The notes: generated by a model from the letters alone, not told the origin. Shown: positions 9,228-17,728, numbered from the stretch's first letter. The stretch is 64,000 nucleotides of DNA from CAYYMZ01 sp964473025 (GCA_964473025.1 CAYYMZ010000001.1:37142-101141); one strand, 5' to 3'. A program made the numbers and translations.

Positions 9228-9911
9228 TTAACCGGCTATTCTTTTGAAAATTAATTTGATGACGATATTCACCCCATTGAAAACAGATTGGCCTTTCCGC
9301 CGTGAATAGCGGGTATATCTGACTTTAATCGGAATTTCACCTATTTTCAACCTTTTGCGAGTTGCCTCCAGAATTATTTCCGAGCAAAATTCATATCCGG
9401 CGGTGTCCAAATCCATTTTTTTTAAAGCACGAGCAGAAAATGCCTTAAAGCCCGATTGCGAATCGCTTGTCCACTTGCCTGATAATAGATAGGTTATGAT
9501 GTTTAGTCCCCAGTTGCCGACTTTTTTGTGTTGCGGCATTCCCTCGGGGTTGACCAATCTGGTACCAATCACCAGATCTAACCGCTTTCCCAAAACCGGT
9601 TTTGTGATTTTGGCAATGTCCGAAGGATCGTGCTGACCGTCACCGTCAAAAGTAACGGCGATGTCAGCATCTATTCTTCTGGCGGCTTCAAGCCCCGTGG
9701 CAGTAGCACATCCAACACCGAGATTGGTGTGGTGGCTGACTAAAATTGCCTGAGTATGTTCTATTTGCCCGGCCGAGTTATCCGTCGAACCATCATCAAC
9801 GGCCAGAATAGTAATTTTACTTATCCCGGATAGCTTTGAGGGCAAGGATTTAATGACACTTTTAATAACTGGTCCCTCATTGTAAACAGGAATGACAATC
9901 GCTAAATGCAT
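9228..9911 (-). CDS. GT2 glycosyltransferase, polyprenyl-phosphate sugar synthase-like
   Basis: 227 residues with a single GT-A domain. Motifs: LAIVIPVYNEGPVIKSV at the start, VDDGSTDNS (nucleotide-binding Asp pair), FDGDGQHDPSD (the DxD metal site) and SGFKAFSARALKKM (acceptor side). This is the pattern of dolichyl/undecaprenyl-phosphate mannose or glucose synthases. No membrane helices are present, so it probably works with the DUF2304 protein encoded two bases downstream. The upstream epimerase gene ends three bases before it; the three form one operon. Confidence 0.85.
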   Translation of the reverse strand: MHLAIVIPVYNEGPVIKSVIKSLPSKLSGISKITILAVDDGSTDNSAGQIEHTQAILVSHHTNLGVGCATATGLEAARRIDADIAVTFDGDGQHDPSDIAKITKPVLGKRLDLVIGTRLVNPEGMPQHKKVGNWGLNIITYLLSGKWTSDSQSGFKAFSARALKKMDLDTAGYEFCSEIILEATRKRLKIGEIPIKVRYTRYSRRKGQSVFNGVNIVIKLIFKRIAG

Positions 9912-9913
9912 TT

Positions 9914-10831
9914 TTATTTTTCTTTAAACCACTCGATCGTTTTTTGCAACCCATCCTTAAGCGTAACCTTTGGCTCCCAGCCCAAACTTTCTTTGATTTT
10001 GCTCGCGTCAAGGGAGCTGTGCTCTTGCTCCTTGGCCTTGTAATCAATGTGCACAATTTCGCTTTTCGAACCCGATAATTCTTGGAGTATTTTTACGATT
10101 TCATTGACCGATGTCTCGCATCCGGTCCCAATGTTAAATGTATCGCAGACATCAGAATCCATTGCCATTAAATTTGCGGCCACAACGTCGGTGACGTAAA
10201 CGAAATCTCTTGTGTGGGTGCCATCCCCGAAAACATCGAGTCGTTCGTCTCGTATCATACAGTCGGTAAAAATGGCGACGATTCCAGCTTCTCCTTTGGG
10301 GTTCTGGCGTGGGCCAAAGACGTTTGCATAGCGCAAGATAACACTTTGGAGACCCTCTCCTGAAAAATACTTAATAAATTTTTCGGCAAACATTTTGTCG
10401 ATTCCATACGGGGAAACAGGATCGGCTTCGGCCATCTCCGTTGTCGGCCGCTCTGCTTTATCTCCATAAATTGCCCCTCCCGTTGAGGAGAAGATAAACT
10501 TTTTGACTTTGTATTTTTTTGCTGCCATCAAAAGGTTTACCGTCCCGATAACATTAGTTTCGATGTCAAACGCGGGGTCTTTTGCTGAAACAATCACGCT
10601 TGCCTGCGCCGCAAGGTGAAAAATAACTTCCGGTTTGGTTTCACTAAATATTTTACCTAACTTGTTCGCGTTGGTAATATCCTCCTCAAAAAACTTTGCT
10701 TGTTCGTTAACATTGTCGCGGTTTCCGGTTGACAGATTATCAACAACGCTAACCTCATGATTTTTTTCAATCAAAGCATCAACCAAATTTGAACCAATAA
10801 AGCCCGCACCACCAGAAACTAAAATTTTCAT
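9914..10831 (-). CDS. NAD-dependent epimerase, GalE/UDP-glucose 4-epimerase family
   Basis: 305 residues from ATG 10831, which sits directly before KILVSGGAGFIGSNL (GxxGxxG NAD loop) with AAAGGGATG upstream; a start 27 bases earlier is less likely. Catalytic features: SSTGGAIYGD and Y-G-I-D-K (Tyr-x-x-x-Lys), then the substrate region RYANVFGPRQNPKGEAG and the late RDFVYVTD. It interconverts UDP-hexose 4-epimers in the cytoplasm for glycan synthesis. It is first gene of an operon with the GT2 and DUF2304 genes. Specificity (Glc/Gal, GlcNAc/GalNAc or uronic acids) cannot be told. Confidence 0.87.
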   Translation of the reverse strand: MKILVSGGAGFIGSNLVDALIEKNHEVSVVDNLSTGNRDNVNEQAKFFEEDITNANKLGKIFSETKPEVIFHLAAQASVIVSAKDPAFDIETNVIGTVNLLMAAKKYKVKKFIFSSTGGAIYGDKAERPTTEMAEADPVSPYGIDKMFAEKFIKYFSGEGLQSVILRYANVFGPRQNPKGEAGIVAIFTDCMIRDERLDVFGDGTHTRDFVYVTDVVAANLMAMDSDVCDTFNIGTGCETSVNEIVKILQELSGSKSEIVHIDYKAKEQEHSSLDASKIKESLGWEPKVTLKDGLQKTIEWFKEK

Positions 10832-10867
10832 AAACATCCCTTTCTTTTGCAACCTCATTTAAACAAA

Positions 10868-10892
10868 AAAAGGGCTCACTTGAAAGCCCATC
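10868..10892 (-). terminator. Rho-independent terminator after the 10917-11528 gene
   Basis: On the minus strand the stem GGGCT...AGCCC is followed by seven T residues. It separates the two-helix membrane-protein gene from the epimerase operon. Confidence 0.8.
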
Positions 10893-10916
10893 TGCGCCGG
10901 GTGCTATAAATCTTTC

Positions 10917-11528
10917 TTATAGTCTAAACAAACGCATCAATTTATCGGACAAAAGTTCTCCCACCTCGGTTTTCTCGGGTAAATGATGCAAAAGTAATAT
11001 GCGAACTTCGTTGGTGACTTGCCTCGAGAGGGGAATAACTACAGGCGCTTTAAACGGACTTAACGGCTCGATATATAAAATCGGCTTTGTTTCATGCTTG
11101 GTTATCCAAAATGACCTAAGTTCCAGATATGAAATATATTGATTGCGCTCCAAAATTCCGCCTTCATCAACAGCAAACTCCTGGGGTTTTGGTTTGTCAT
11201 GAGCAAGCTGGAAGGTAACGATAACCGCCAAAATAATGATTATGACGGGGAAGTAATTGTTCGTGTAAATTAAAATAAGTGAAAAAACGATTGCTAGAAC
11301 GCCAACCGCCAGTGACCAGTAGGGACTTCTTTCGAAAGTATAATAATCCGGCGCACTCCAGCGCAAAATAACCGAGTCAAGAACTTCCTTAGCTTTCGTT
11401 TTGGAAGATGCGACTTTAAGCGGTTGTGCCTTAACGGGCTTTTTCTTCTCTTCCTTTTTCGCCTTTAAAACCGGTTTAGCTTTCTTCGGCACCGCTTTTT
11501 TTACCTTTTTTTTCGCTTTCTCTGCCAT
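10917..11528 (-). CDS. Membrane protein with Lys/Ala-rich N-terminal tail
   Basis: 203 residues. The first 50 are highly basic (repeated AKKK, KPVK) and probably cytoplasmic; two adjacent transmembrane helices follow (about 70-90 and 92-108), then a beta-rich C-terminal domain of about 90 residues (EFAVDEGGILERNQYISY onward) that resembles the small PH-like domains of bacterial two-helix proteins. No named family is recognised. The basic tail could bind nucleic acid or acidic lipid; this is inference. The message looks leaderless: TATAAT at 11540-11535 is six bases before the ATG. Confidence 0.7.
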   Translation of the reverse strand: MAEKAKKKVKKAVPKKAKPVLKAKKEEKKKPVKAQPLKVASSKTKAKEVLDSVILRWSAPDYYTFERSPYWSLAVGVLAIVFSLILIYTNNYFPVIIIILAVIVTFQLAHDKPKPQEFAVDEGGILERNQYISYLELRSFWITKHETKPILYIEPLSPFKAPVVIPLSRQVTNEVRILLLHHLPEKTEVGELLSDKLMRLFRL

Positions 11529-11644
11529 AAATTAATTATAGCAGAATTTGAATTATGAATTTAGAACTATGAATAAAGGATAAATCAGAAAAATTTGAGT
11601 TTCATGAATTTAAACCATAATTCATGCTTCGTTATCCATGATTC

Positions 11645-11685
11645 AGGCTTAAGGGCGAAGCCTCTTGACATCTCTCGGCGCCGAA
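11645..11685 (-). pseudogene. Relic of a second aspS 3' end
   Basis: On the minus strand, codons ending at about 11653 read P-R-D-V-K-R-L-R-P-stop, the same nine residues and stop position as the end of the intact aspS 70 bases upstream. The codons differ only synonymously: CCG/CCA, AGA/AGG, GAT/GAC, AGG/CGC, CTT/TTG, with TAA/TGA stops. Residues before this block do not match. It looks like the leftover tail of an older aspS copy after replacement by a diverged homologue. Confidence 0.6.
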
Positions 11686-11720
11686 AGAGTGGAGCTTTCG
11701 GCTATACCTTGTGCAATTCG

Positions 11721-13004
11721 TCAAGGGCGCAAGCGCTTGACGTCCCTTGGAAACAAAACCGCTTCTTTAACACTATCTAAATTAAGTAAATGTTGAATTA
11801 ATCTTTCCGATCCTATTGCCCAACCGCCGTGCGGCGGCATCGCGTATTTAAAGACGTCAAGATAAAACTCCATTCCTTCCGGCTTGACGCCCTTTTTCTT
11901 CATATTCTCAAGCAATTTTTTATAATCGTGAATTCTCTGCGAACCGGTGACAAGTTCGACACCCCTGAATAAAAGATCAAAACCATAAGTTGCGTCCGCA
12001 TCATCCGGGTCTGGCATCGTGTAAAAAGGTCGCTCCTTCCAAGGATAATGGGTTGTAAAAATAAAGTCGGAACCAAATTCTTCCTTGGCATATCTGCAAA
12101 TTAACCTTTCGCCTTCAGGGTCAATGTCCGTTCCGGCGGGCACTTCATAACCGTATTTTTCTTTGATGATTTTTTTGGCATCAGCAAGTTTAACGTGAGG
12201 AATTTCAGCGGGTACTTCCGGAACTTTTGCCTCCCACATTTCAAGATAGGGTTTGCCCTTTTCGCCGATCATTTTAAATACTTTAACCAAAACCTTATTT
12301 AACATCGCCGTGACCGAGCGGTAATCTTCGATAAAGCCCATTTCTGCGTCAAGCGAAATATATTCATTAACATGGCGGGTGGTGAAGTGGGGCTCGGCGC
12401 GGAAAACAGGGCCAATCTCAAAAACCCGTTCAAAAACGCCAACCATGATTTGCTTATAAAACTGGGGTGATTGAGCTAGGAAGGCCTCTTTTTCAAAATA
12501 ATCAATCTTAAAAAAGTTTGCTCCGCCTTCCGATGCCGCTTCGAGAATTTTCGGAGTTTTAATCTCGGTAAATCCTTCATCGCGCATCACTGTTTCGTAG
12601 GACTCAAGCAAAATGTCGTAGAGTTTAAAAATTGCCTGAACCTTCGAGTGACGAAGCGAGATTGTACGCAGATCTAAAAGTGTTGCAAGCTGGAGTTTCA
12701 GTTGCGGATTGGCGATATCAAACGGCAGATCTTCGAGGTTTGCGGAGACAACCTTCAAGCTTTTTCCCTGAATCTCAAATCCGCCCTTGGCACGCTTTTC
12801 TTCTTTAACCAATCCTTCGACTTCAACCGCATCACCTGTTTTAGCGCCTGGATCCTTCTCAAAAACACATTGGATTGTGCCAGAATAATCCTGCAAGACG
12901 ATGAATGTTACGTTGCCTAAAGCACGGACGTTTTGTACACGGCCTTGTAGCGTTACTTCTTTGCCAGAGCTTTCCTTCAGATCCTTAACTAATGTTCTTT
13001 CCAT
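11721..13004 (-). CDS. aspS: Aspartyl-tRNA synthetase, archaeal/non-discriminating type
   Basis: 427 residues, class IIb. The N-terminal OB-fold anticodon domain (about 1-100: EVTLQGRVQNVRALGNVTFI) is followed by the catalytic core: motif 2 FRAEPHFTTRHVNEYISLDA, the flipping-loop side and motif 3 GGWAIGSERLIQHLLNL. The length and absence of the bacterial GAD insertion mark the archaeal-like form, which in many bacteria charges both tRNA-Asp and tRNA-Asn; whether it is non-discriminating here depends on GatCAB, not in this window. It ends with TGA. No ribosome site is visible; a perfect palindrome precedes the start. Confidence 0.93.
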   Translation of the reverse strand: MERTLVKDLKESSGKEVTLQGRVQNVRALGNVTFIVLQDYSGTIQCVFEKDPGAKTGDAVEVEGLVKEEKRAKGGFEIQGKSLKVVSANLEDLPFDIANPQLKLQLATLLDLRTISLRHSKVQAIFKLYDILLESYETVMRDEGFTEIKTPKILEAASEGGANFFKIDYFEKEAFLAQSPQFYKQIMVGVFERVFEIGPVFRAEPHFTTRHVNEYISLDAEMGFIEDYRSVTAMLNKVLVKVFKMIGEKGKPYLEMWEAKVPEVPAEIPHVKLADAKKIIKEKYGYEVPAGTDIDPEGERLICRYAKEEFGSDFIFTTHYPWKERPFYTMPDPDDADATYGFDLLFRGVELVTGSQRIHDYKKLLENMKKKGVKPEGMEFYLDVFKYAMPPHGGWAIGSERLIQHLLNLDSVKEAVLFPRDVKRLRP

Positions 13005-13016
13005 AATTTTAAAATT

Positions 13017-13034
13017 ATTTGACTTAAGTCAAAT
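13017..13034. promoter_or_regulatory. 18-bp perfect palindrome upstream of aspS
   Basis: ATTTGACTTAAGTCAAAT is its own reverse complement and sits 13 bases before the aspS ATG, overlapping a possible -10 region. It could be a dimeric repressor operator or a small hairpin in the leader. No family is assigned. Confidence 0.45.
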
Positions 13035-13070
13035 TGTATCTCATTTAGAGTAAATCGCAAGGTAAATTTA

Positions 13071-13721
13071 CTACTTAATCAGAAAACTTAGACCTTTGAC
13101 GGCGAAGTAAATCCCGAAAACCATAAATAGAACGAAAATTATGAAATCGCCATAATTAGCCAGGAAGCGGTTAATTTTTGCCAAGATGCGGTCCGCTAAT
13201 TTTGGAATAATTGTCACGATAAAAATGGGCAAAGTAACCGGCAGGGTAAAGAAAAAAACGTTGATGATCAGAAAAATAAGTTTGCCCCAACTTCCAAACC
13301 CCGATGCGCCCACTTCTTTAGCGGAAGCGAAAATCAGGAAAAACGAATCGTTGGCAATGCTTATCAGCACTCCGGCAAAAAACCATTTCAGCAAGCTTCC
13401 GCCACGGTTCTTGTGCTCTGTCTTTGCGGGTTTACTGACAAGCAATTTTTTAAATCCGTAAATTATAAATAAAACACCCAGTACCAAATCGACAACCGAG
13501 GTAATAAGAGCGTGTTTGGGGGTCGTGGCGGGAATGTTGCCAATATAAAATCCGGCGATTGTGATCCCTGTCCCAACCAATAATGCTCCAAGCAGAACAG
13601 CCAGGGCGCTTGCTTTCGACCGATCTTTTTTGCTCAACAGATAAATTACTAGACCAAATAGAACTGGGCTAATCGTCGCTGTCAAATCAAGCGGTATGAC
13701 CTTAGCTAACGTTGCAAACAT
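13071..13721 (-). CDS. Six-helix membrane protein, GAP/LysE-like transporter family
   Basis: 216 residues with six hydrophobic segments in a 3+3 arrangement and a basic central loop (KPAKTEHKNRGG). The start MFATLAKVIPLDLTATISPV with a conserved P-V-L-F-G is typical of the GAP/Sap and LysE-like exporter superfamily; the second half has ANDSFFLIF and P-V-T-L-P. These proteins export small amphiphilic molecules or glycolipids; the substrate here is unknown. A GAGGGG ribosome site lies eight bases before the ATG. It is a single-gene unit between aspS and the S51 peptidase operon. Confidence 0.65.
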   Translation of the reverse strand: MFATLAKVIPLDLTATISPVLFGLVIYLLSKKDRSKASALAVLLGALLVGTGITIAGFYIGNIPATTPKHALITSVVDLVLGVLFIIYGFKKLLVSKPAKTEHKNRGGSLLKWFFAGVLISIANDSFFLIFASAKEVGASGFGSWGKLIFLIINVFFFTLPVTLPIFIVTIIPKLADRILAKINRFLANYGDFIIFVLFMVFGIYFAVKGLSFLIK

Positions 13722-13787
13722 GAATTCCCCTCTAGTTTAGTTTACCAAAAAAACTGCTAGATGGACTTGAAACTCTTTATTTTTCGA

Positions 13788-14393
13788 TTATTTTATAATT
13801 TCAAAATTTTTTCTATCTGCAATGACGAATTGCTCGTCAGTTAAAGTTATAACAGGATATCGGGTTGTTTTTCTGCCTTCCTCGACAGTCTCTTTGAACT
13901 CATCCGTATAATGGCAGACGACGATAAAATTAACCAAATTCAATGCTGATAAATCTTTAAGGTGGACGGAGTTTCTATCGGCATGCTTCCAGCCAGCCGC
14001 TTCGATGGTGGGGCAGGCGAGATAGCTTCCCGCACTTGAACCGATATAGGCCGTTCCGGCTTTGACCATTTCTCTAGCAACTTTGTCGAATCCGCTCTTT
14101 TTCGCTTCGTTTAACAGGTGAAAAGTATTTCCCCCAGCTACAAACAAAACATCAAAATCCGCGAGTGATTCTCTGGTTCGCTCTTCGGTTTTGTTTTTTA
14201 GGTCAAAATCCTCAACTTTGAATCCCAAATCAACCAGCATTTTCCGGTCCGCGTCCATCCACGGCTTATTATCGCCATACGGATCGCCCGCCGTTGGAAT
14301 AAATGCAAGTTTCAACTCTTTCGGCGGTTTCGGCAACATCTTCGCGATTTTGCCCATAACTCTTGATGCTTGTGATGTCAAAAATACCTTCAT
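13788..14393 (-). CDS. Peptidase S51 family protein (dipeptidase E-like)
   Basis: 201 residues. Signatures: LAFIPTAGDP, VLFVAGGNTFHLL, the nucleophile elbow YIGSSAGSYLACP (Ser near residue 119) and the His in VVCHYTDEF. This is the Ser-His arrangement of aspartyl dipeptidases and cyanophycinase-like enzymes of family S51. The cytoplasmic enzyme would cleave Asp-X dipeptides or act as a related amidohydrolase. Its ATG overlaps the stop of the AlkD-like gene by four bases, so it is the last member of the toxin-antitoxin-led operon. Confidence 0.85.
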   Translation of the reverse strand: MKVFLTSQASRVMGKIAKMLPKPPKELKLAFIPTAGDPYGDNKPWMDADRKMLVDLGFKVEDFDLKNKTEERTRESLADFDVLFVAGGNTFHLLNEAKKSGFDKVAREMVKAGTAYIGSSAGSYLACPTIEAAGWKHADRNSVHLKDLSALNLVNFIVVCHYTDEFKETVEEGRKTTRYPVITLTDEQFVIADRKNFEIIK

Positions 14394-15100
14394 TTTTTCC
14401 CCGTTGTTATTTTTCGCGTAGTTTCTCTGTAGGCAATTTTCGGCAATGAATCCTGATTTTTTTCAAGAAACGCTAGCGTTTCTTTTCCATTTTTGACAGC
14501 CAGCGATCGCAAAATCCAGGAAATCGCTTTGGTGATCAAAACATCTTTCTCGCCTTTGAGCTTCTCGATCGTTTCGTAAGCTAATTTTCGAAGTTTCGGG
14601 TCGCCCGAACCTCTTACCGATTTGCACTGCAAAACTAAACTGGCACGTCTAATCTGGATATTCTTATCTTTGGCAAATTTATTGATTGTTTTTTCCCATT
14701 CCTTCCATCGGAAGAGAACTTCTTTTTCACTAAATAACGACTGGCAAATGCAGTCGCACTCCGCCCAGCCGTTGGTCGTCCTTAACCATTTTTTTAAATG
14801 CCCAAAATCGAGCGATCGGCGCACCTCGGGAAGCTTGGTCAGCATTTTCCCCGCAAAATTAAAATCTTCAAACGTGTCACTAGAAAAAAGATCATCCAAA
14901 ACTCCTACCTGCTGCTCTGGTGAAAGTACTTTCATTTGCCCCAAATACTCACGGATAACTTTATCGCGCTGAGCGGAATAGATATTCAGCAATTTTCTTT
15001 TTGTGCCCAAATACCTCCCAACAAAATCAAGTTCTTTCTGCGAACATTTTTTTCTCGCAGATTTCAATGATTTTCTAATTTTCTCGGCAATATTGTTCAC
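14390..15100 (-). CDS. AlkD-like DNA alkylation repair protein
   Basis: 236 residues, almost wholly helical and rich in Lys/Trp, as expected for HEAT-like repeats. Family features: YLGTKRKLL near residue 30, W...WAECDCICQSLF (about 115-125), FRWKEWE, RRASLVLQ and ITKAISWILRSLAVKNG near the end. AlkC/AlkD enzymes remove alkylated purines from DNA without base flipping. It overlaps the Doc-like toxin gene upstream and the S51 peptidase downstream by four bases each, an unusual placement for a repair gene. Confidence 0.78.
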   Translation of the reverse strand: MNNIAEKIRKSLKSARKKCSQKELDFVGRYLGTKRKLLNIYSAQRDKVIREYLGQMKVLSPEQQVGVLDDLFSSDTFEDFNFAGKMLTKLPEVRRSLDFGHLKKWLRTTNGWAECDCICQSLFSEKEVLFRWKEWEKTINKFAKDKNIQIRRASLVLQCKSVRGSGDPKLRKLAYETIEKLKGEKDVLITKAISWILRSLAVKNGKETLAFLEKNQDSLPKIAYRETTRKITTGKK

Positions 15101-15528
15101 TTGCTAGATATTTTTTTGGCATATTTTTGAAGGAAATCCACCAATCCGGCAATAACAGCATCTCGCAGGTCAGGATCGCTTGACGCTACCCAAACAGCCA
15201 GATTGTAGAGCTTCTGCGGGGGAATATCCATCCAGTGTCCGTTTAACATCAGAAACACCAGCAATGTTGTAACGGCTATCCGTTTGTTTCCGTTTTGGAA
15301 TGGATGGTTTTTGATTAACAGATAAAATAATATTGCTGACTTATTGGCGAGTGTCGGATAGAGATCTTTTCTGCCGTAGGTCTGAAAAGGAGTGGCAAGG
15401 CAGCTTTCCAAAACGCGCGGAAACCTCGTCCTAAAAGCCGGAATCGGTTCGTCCCAGCTCATCGTTGCAACAGCGAGTTGATGGGCGATTTTTTCAATAT
15501 GGTTTAATCCGATTCTTTTGGTGTGCAT
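15097..15528 (-). CDS. Fic/Doc family protein, Doc-type toxin
   Basis: 143 residues. The Fic core motif is HPFQNGNKRIAVTTLLVF (about 86-103): His for catalysis, then N-G-N-K-R. The Asn in place of the acidic residue of AMP-transferring Fic proteins is close to Doc (HPFxNANKR), a kinase that phosphorylates EF-Tu. The length also fits Doc (about 126-140). The upstream partner is a small DNA-binding protein, so this is probably the toxin of a toxin-antitoxin pair. The start overlaps the antitoxin stop by one base. Target and activity are inferred. Confidence 0.85.
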   Translation of the reverse strand: MHTKRIGLNHIEKIAHQLAVATMSWDEPIPAFRTRFPRVLESCLATPFQTYGRKDLYPTLANKSAILFYLLIKNHPFQNGNKRIAVTTLLVFLMLNGHWMDIPPQKLYNLAVWVASSDPDLRDAVIAGLVDFLQKYAKKISSK

Positions 15529-15782
15529 TATTCCGCTCCGAGTTTTTTAATCACATCACCGTATTGGCGGACAATTTTTTTAACCGCTTTTTCTATTTCT
15601 TTTTGGTCCTTAGCAGTCATTTCCCCCATGATTGAGTCAACATATTCCTTGGGAATCAAATATTCATGCCCAACTCTTTGATGGGGAATCAGGTTCGCCT
15701 TGACCTGGCGAAACACTTGCATTCTACTTAGACCGATTTTTTTTGCCAGTTCTGGAATTGTGACAAATTCTTTTTGTATCAT
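15528..15782 (-). CDS. Helix-turn-helix antitoxin of the Doc pair
   Basis: 84 residues. The N-terminal winged/excisionase-type helix-turn-helix is FVTIPELAKKIGLSRMQVFR, followed by GHEYLIPKEYVDS, and a charged helical C-terminus (residues 55-80) that would wrap the toxin. This order of DNA-binding antitoxin then Doc-like toxin is standard. The promoter and an inverted repeat directly upstream suggest autoregulation, with increased repression by the toxin-antitoxin complex as known for Phd-Doc; the latter is inference. Confidence 0.8.
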   Translation of the reverse strand: MIQKEFVTIPELAKKIGLSRMQVFRQVKANLIPHQRVGHEYLIPKEYVDSIMGEMTAKDQKEIEKAVKKIVRQYGDVIKKLGAE

Positions 15783-15791
15783 GATGCTAAT

Positions 15792-15833
15792 ACTATGCTA
15801 CATATGTAACATAATGTCAATGGTATGTTACAT
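15792..15833 (-). promoter_or_regulatory. Promoter and operator of the toxin-antitoxin operon
   Basis: Minus-strand -35 TTGACA (15820-15815) and -10 CATAGT (15797-15792) are 17 bases apart. An inverted repeat, TATGTAACATA (15803-15813) and TATGTTACAT (15824-15833), flanks the -35 box, a good place for an antitoxin operator. A smaller palindrome TACATATGTA lies inside. Confidence 0.75.
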
Positions 15834-15933
15834 CTATTTTAAAATATACTCCCAGACCGGCTTGCTAATAGATATTTTGAACAAAATAAGCGATCTTAAC
15901 TGACATAAAAACCCGATATTTCTGTTTTAAATC

Positions 15934-16209
15934 CTAGCTAACCTTCAGAACTTTGCCATCAAACGCCACTTCCACAGCTTGGCCATTCTCGAGCTCCAAG
16001 GCATCTCGCAGGGCTTTCGTCATACCGATAAACTTATCGCTTCTACCCTTGATTAAATTGGCAGCGCTTTTGTTAACCTTGATTTTGCCTCCGCTTACTT
16101 TTAGTGCCTTCTGATTTTTCGGGCTGATCGCACACAGCGGATTTTCCTTTACATCCTCATATTTTTTGAGAGTTTCTTTCCTGAACCCTCGAACCTTTAG
16201 CTTAATCAT
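15934..16209 (-). CDS. Small AbrB-like/unknown protein
   Basis: 91 residues from ATG 16209, chosen because GAGGAG lies a few bases upstream; longer readings run into the tRNA-Ser region. The protein is basic at its N-terminus (MIKLKVRGFRKETLKKYED) and ends LENGQAVEVAFDGKVLKVS, a pattern of short strands that recalls SpoVT/AbrB swapped-hairpin domains, but the match is weak. It might be a DNA-binding regulator or antitoxin-like protein. No partner gene is adjacent. Confidence 0.6.
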   Translation of the reverse strand: MIKLKVRGFRKETLKKYEDVKENPLCAISPKNQKALKVSGGKIKVNKSAANLIKGRSDKFIGMTKALRDALELENGQAVEVAFDGKVLKVS

Positions 16210-16261
16210 ATTGTCTCCTCGCCATATTATTATTAAAAAATCTGTGGTTGGGATTCGGTCA

Positions 16262-16378
16262 CCTGTTCTTGCCTGCTGGCAAGCCAGTCGACCCCATCTC
16301 GCCCAGCCAAGCTGGGCTGCGGCCTTCGAATCCGTCCACGCCAGTGCCCAGGCATCAAGGCAAGCTTGATGCATGCGC
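16262..16378. repeat. Cluster of three palindromic hairpins
   Basis: CTTGCC-TGCT-GGCAAG, GCCCAGC-CAA-GCTGGGC and CATCAA-GGCAAGC-TTGATG follow each other between the tRNA-Ser gene and the small protein gene. They resemble REP-like palindromes of the type also found inside coding genes in this window. Confidence 0.5.
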
Positions 16379-16470
<92 letters not shown>

Positions 16471-16582
16471 ACGATTTACAAAAACAACCTGATTTTAAAC
16501 CTTCTGCGGACCTCCACTTCTGTAAACTATATCAAAATATGCGGCAACTTCAATAAATAAAACCTTCTAGTACAATATGGTT

Positions 16583-17728
16583 ATGTCACGAAATCAAATC
16601 GCCCTTATTATTTTCTTCTTTTCACTTTTGGTTTTTATTTTATTTGCCCAGAAAACTTATCAGTATATGAGCTATTTCGTGCCTTTGGCTGATGCGATTT
16701 TGCACGGACGCATCGATGTTAGCCAAACAGGAGCGATGAATGAACTTGTGCCTTACGCCGGTAAATGGTTTGTGGTTTATCCGCCGATGCCGGCCATCGC
16801 CGTTTTACCGTTCGTTTTAATCTGGGGGATAGGGTTTAACCAAGTAATTGCCTCGGTTGTATTTGCCGCTGCCGCCGTTGCCCTATTTTTTATCCTCACC
16901 ACTAAATTCACCAAAAAATTATGGGTTAGCTTGGCACTAACGGCGCTTTTGGCGTTTGGCACGAACTTTTTTTACACTTCGCTGATCGGCTCCTCTTGGT
17001 ATATTGCCCATATTTTAGCGGTTTTCTTTTTAATTTGCGCCCTCCTTATGTCAATTAACAAAAAGCCGTTTTTGGGGGGTTTATTTTTATCTTTTGCTTT
17101 CCTGTCGCGCCTGCCAACAGCTCTGGCTTTCCCGATTCTGCTCTATTTTTTGCTTTCGAAGAGCAAAACCCGCTTCAAAATACTCTTTTGGTTCGCTCTG
17201 CCGATCGTCTCTGCTATAATTATATTTGCACTATATAACGCACTGCGCTTCGGATCGATAACCCAGACCGGCTATTCGCTAATACTAGGGGTTTTACAAG
17301 AGCCGTGGTATCAAGAGGGGATTTTTAATCTAAACTACATTCCGCGCCAACTGAATGCTCTGTTTTTGGTTTTACCTAAAATCACCAATAGCTTCCCTTA
17401 CTTCCTACCATCTAGTGTTGGTATGGCATTATGGATAACAACGCCCGCTTTGTTGTTGCTGTTTTTGATTAAATTTAAAGATAAGGCCGTCGGGTGGTTC
17501 TTGCTGACCGCATTGCTCGTGGCAATTCCCAGTTTGATTCACGGCACGGTCGGATTTACCCAGTTCGGCTATCGTTTTTCTCTTGATTACATCCTGTTTT
17601 TACTGATTCCGCTCATTTTTGTGTTTGAGCGGATAGGCAAGTGGTGGACTTGGATTTTTGTCTCTTTAAGCATCGCTATCAATCTCTGGGTTGTAATTTT
17701 ATTTTACTTGCACATTTTTTCAACGTAA
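16583..17728 (+). CDS. Polytopic membrane protein, GT-C-like
   Basis: 381 residues with about ten hydrophobic segments and very few charged residues. The first outer loop contains ADAILHGRIDV and later YPPMPAIAVLPF, a layout seen in GT-C-type glycosyltransferases (GT39/GT87-like) but without a clear acidic catalytic pair, so function is open. ATG 16583 is preferred to the ATG at 16577, because TACAAT at 16571-16576 places the transcription start at about 16583, a leaderless message. It is transcribed toward two tRNA-Arg genes. Confidence 0.7.
   Translation: MSRNQIALIIFFFSLLVFILFAQKTYQYMSYFVPLADAILHGRIDVSQTGAMNELVPYAGKWFVVYPPMPAIAVLPFVLIWGIGFNQVIASVVFAAAAVALFFILTTKFTKKLWVSLALTALLAFGTNFFYTSLIGSSWYIAHILAVFFLICALLMSINKKPFLGGLFLSFAFLSRLPTALAFPILLYFLLSKSKTRFKILFWFALPIVSAIIIFALYNALRFGSITQTGYSLILGVLQEPWYQEGIFNLNYIPRQLNALFLVLPKITNSFPYFLPSSVGMALWITTPALLLLFLIKFKDKAVGWFLLTALLVAIPSLIHGTVGFTQFGYRFSLDYILFLLIPLIFVFERIGKWWTWIFVSLSIAINLWVVILFYLHIFST

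Noticed and set aside
15934..16374. 146-codon version of the AbrB-like gene
   Set aside because: It would reach almost to the tRNA-Ser gene through hairpins; the 91-codon start has a ribosome site.
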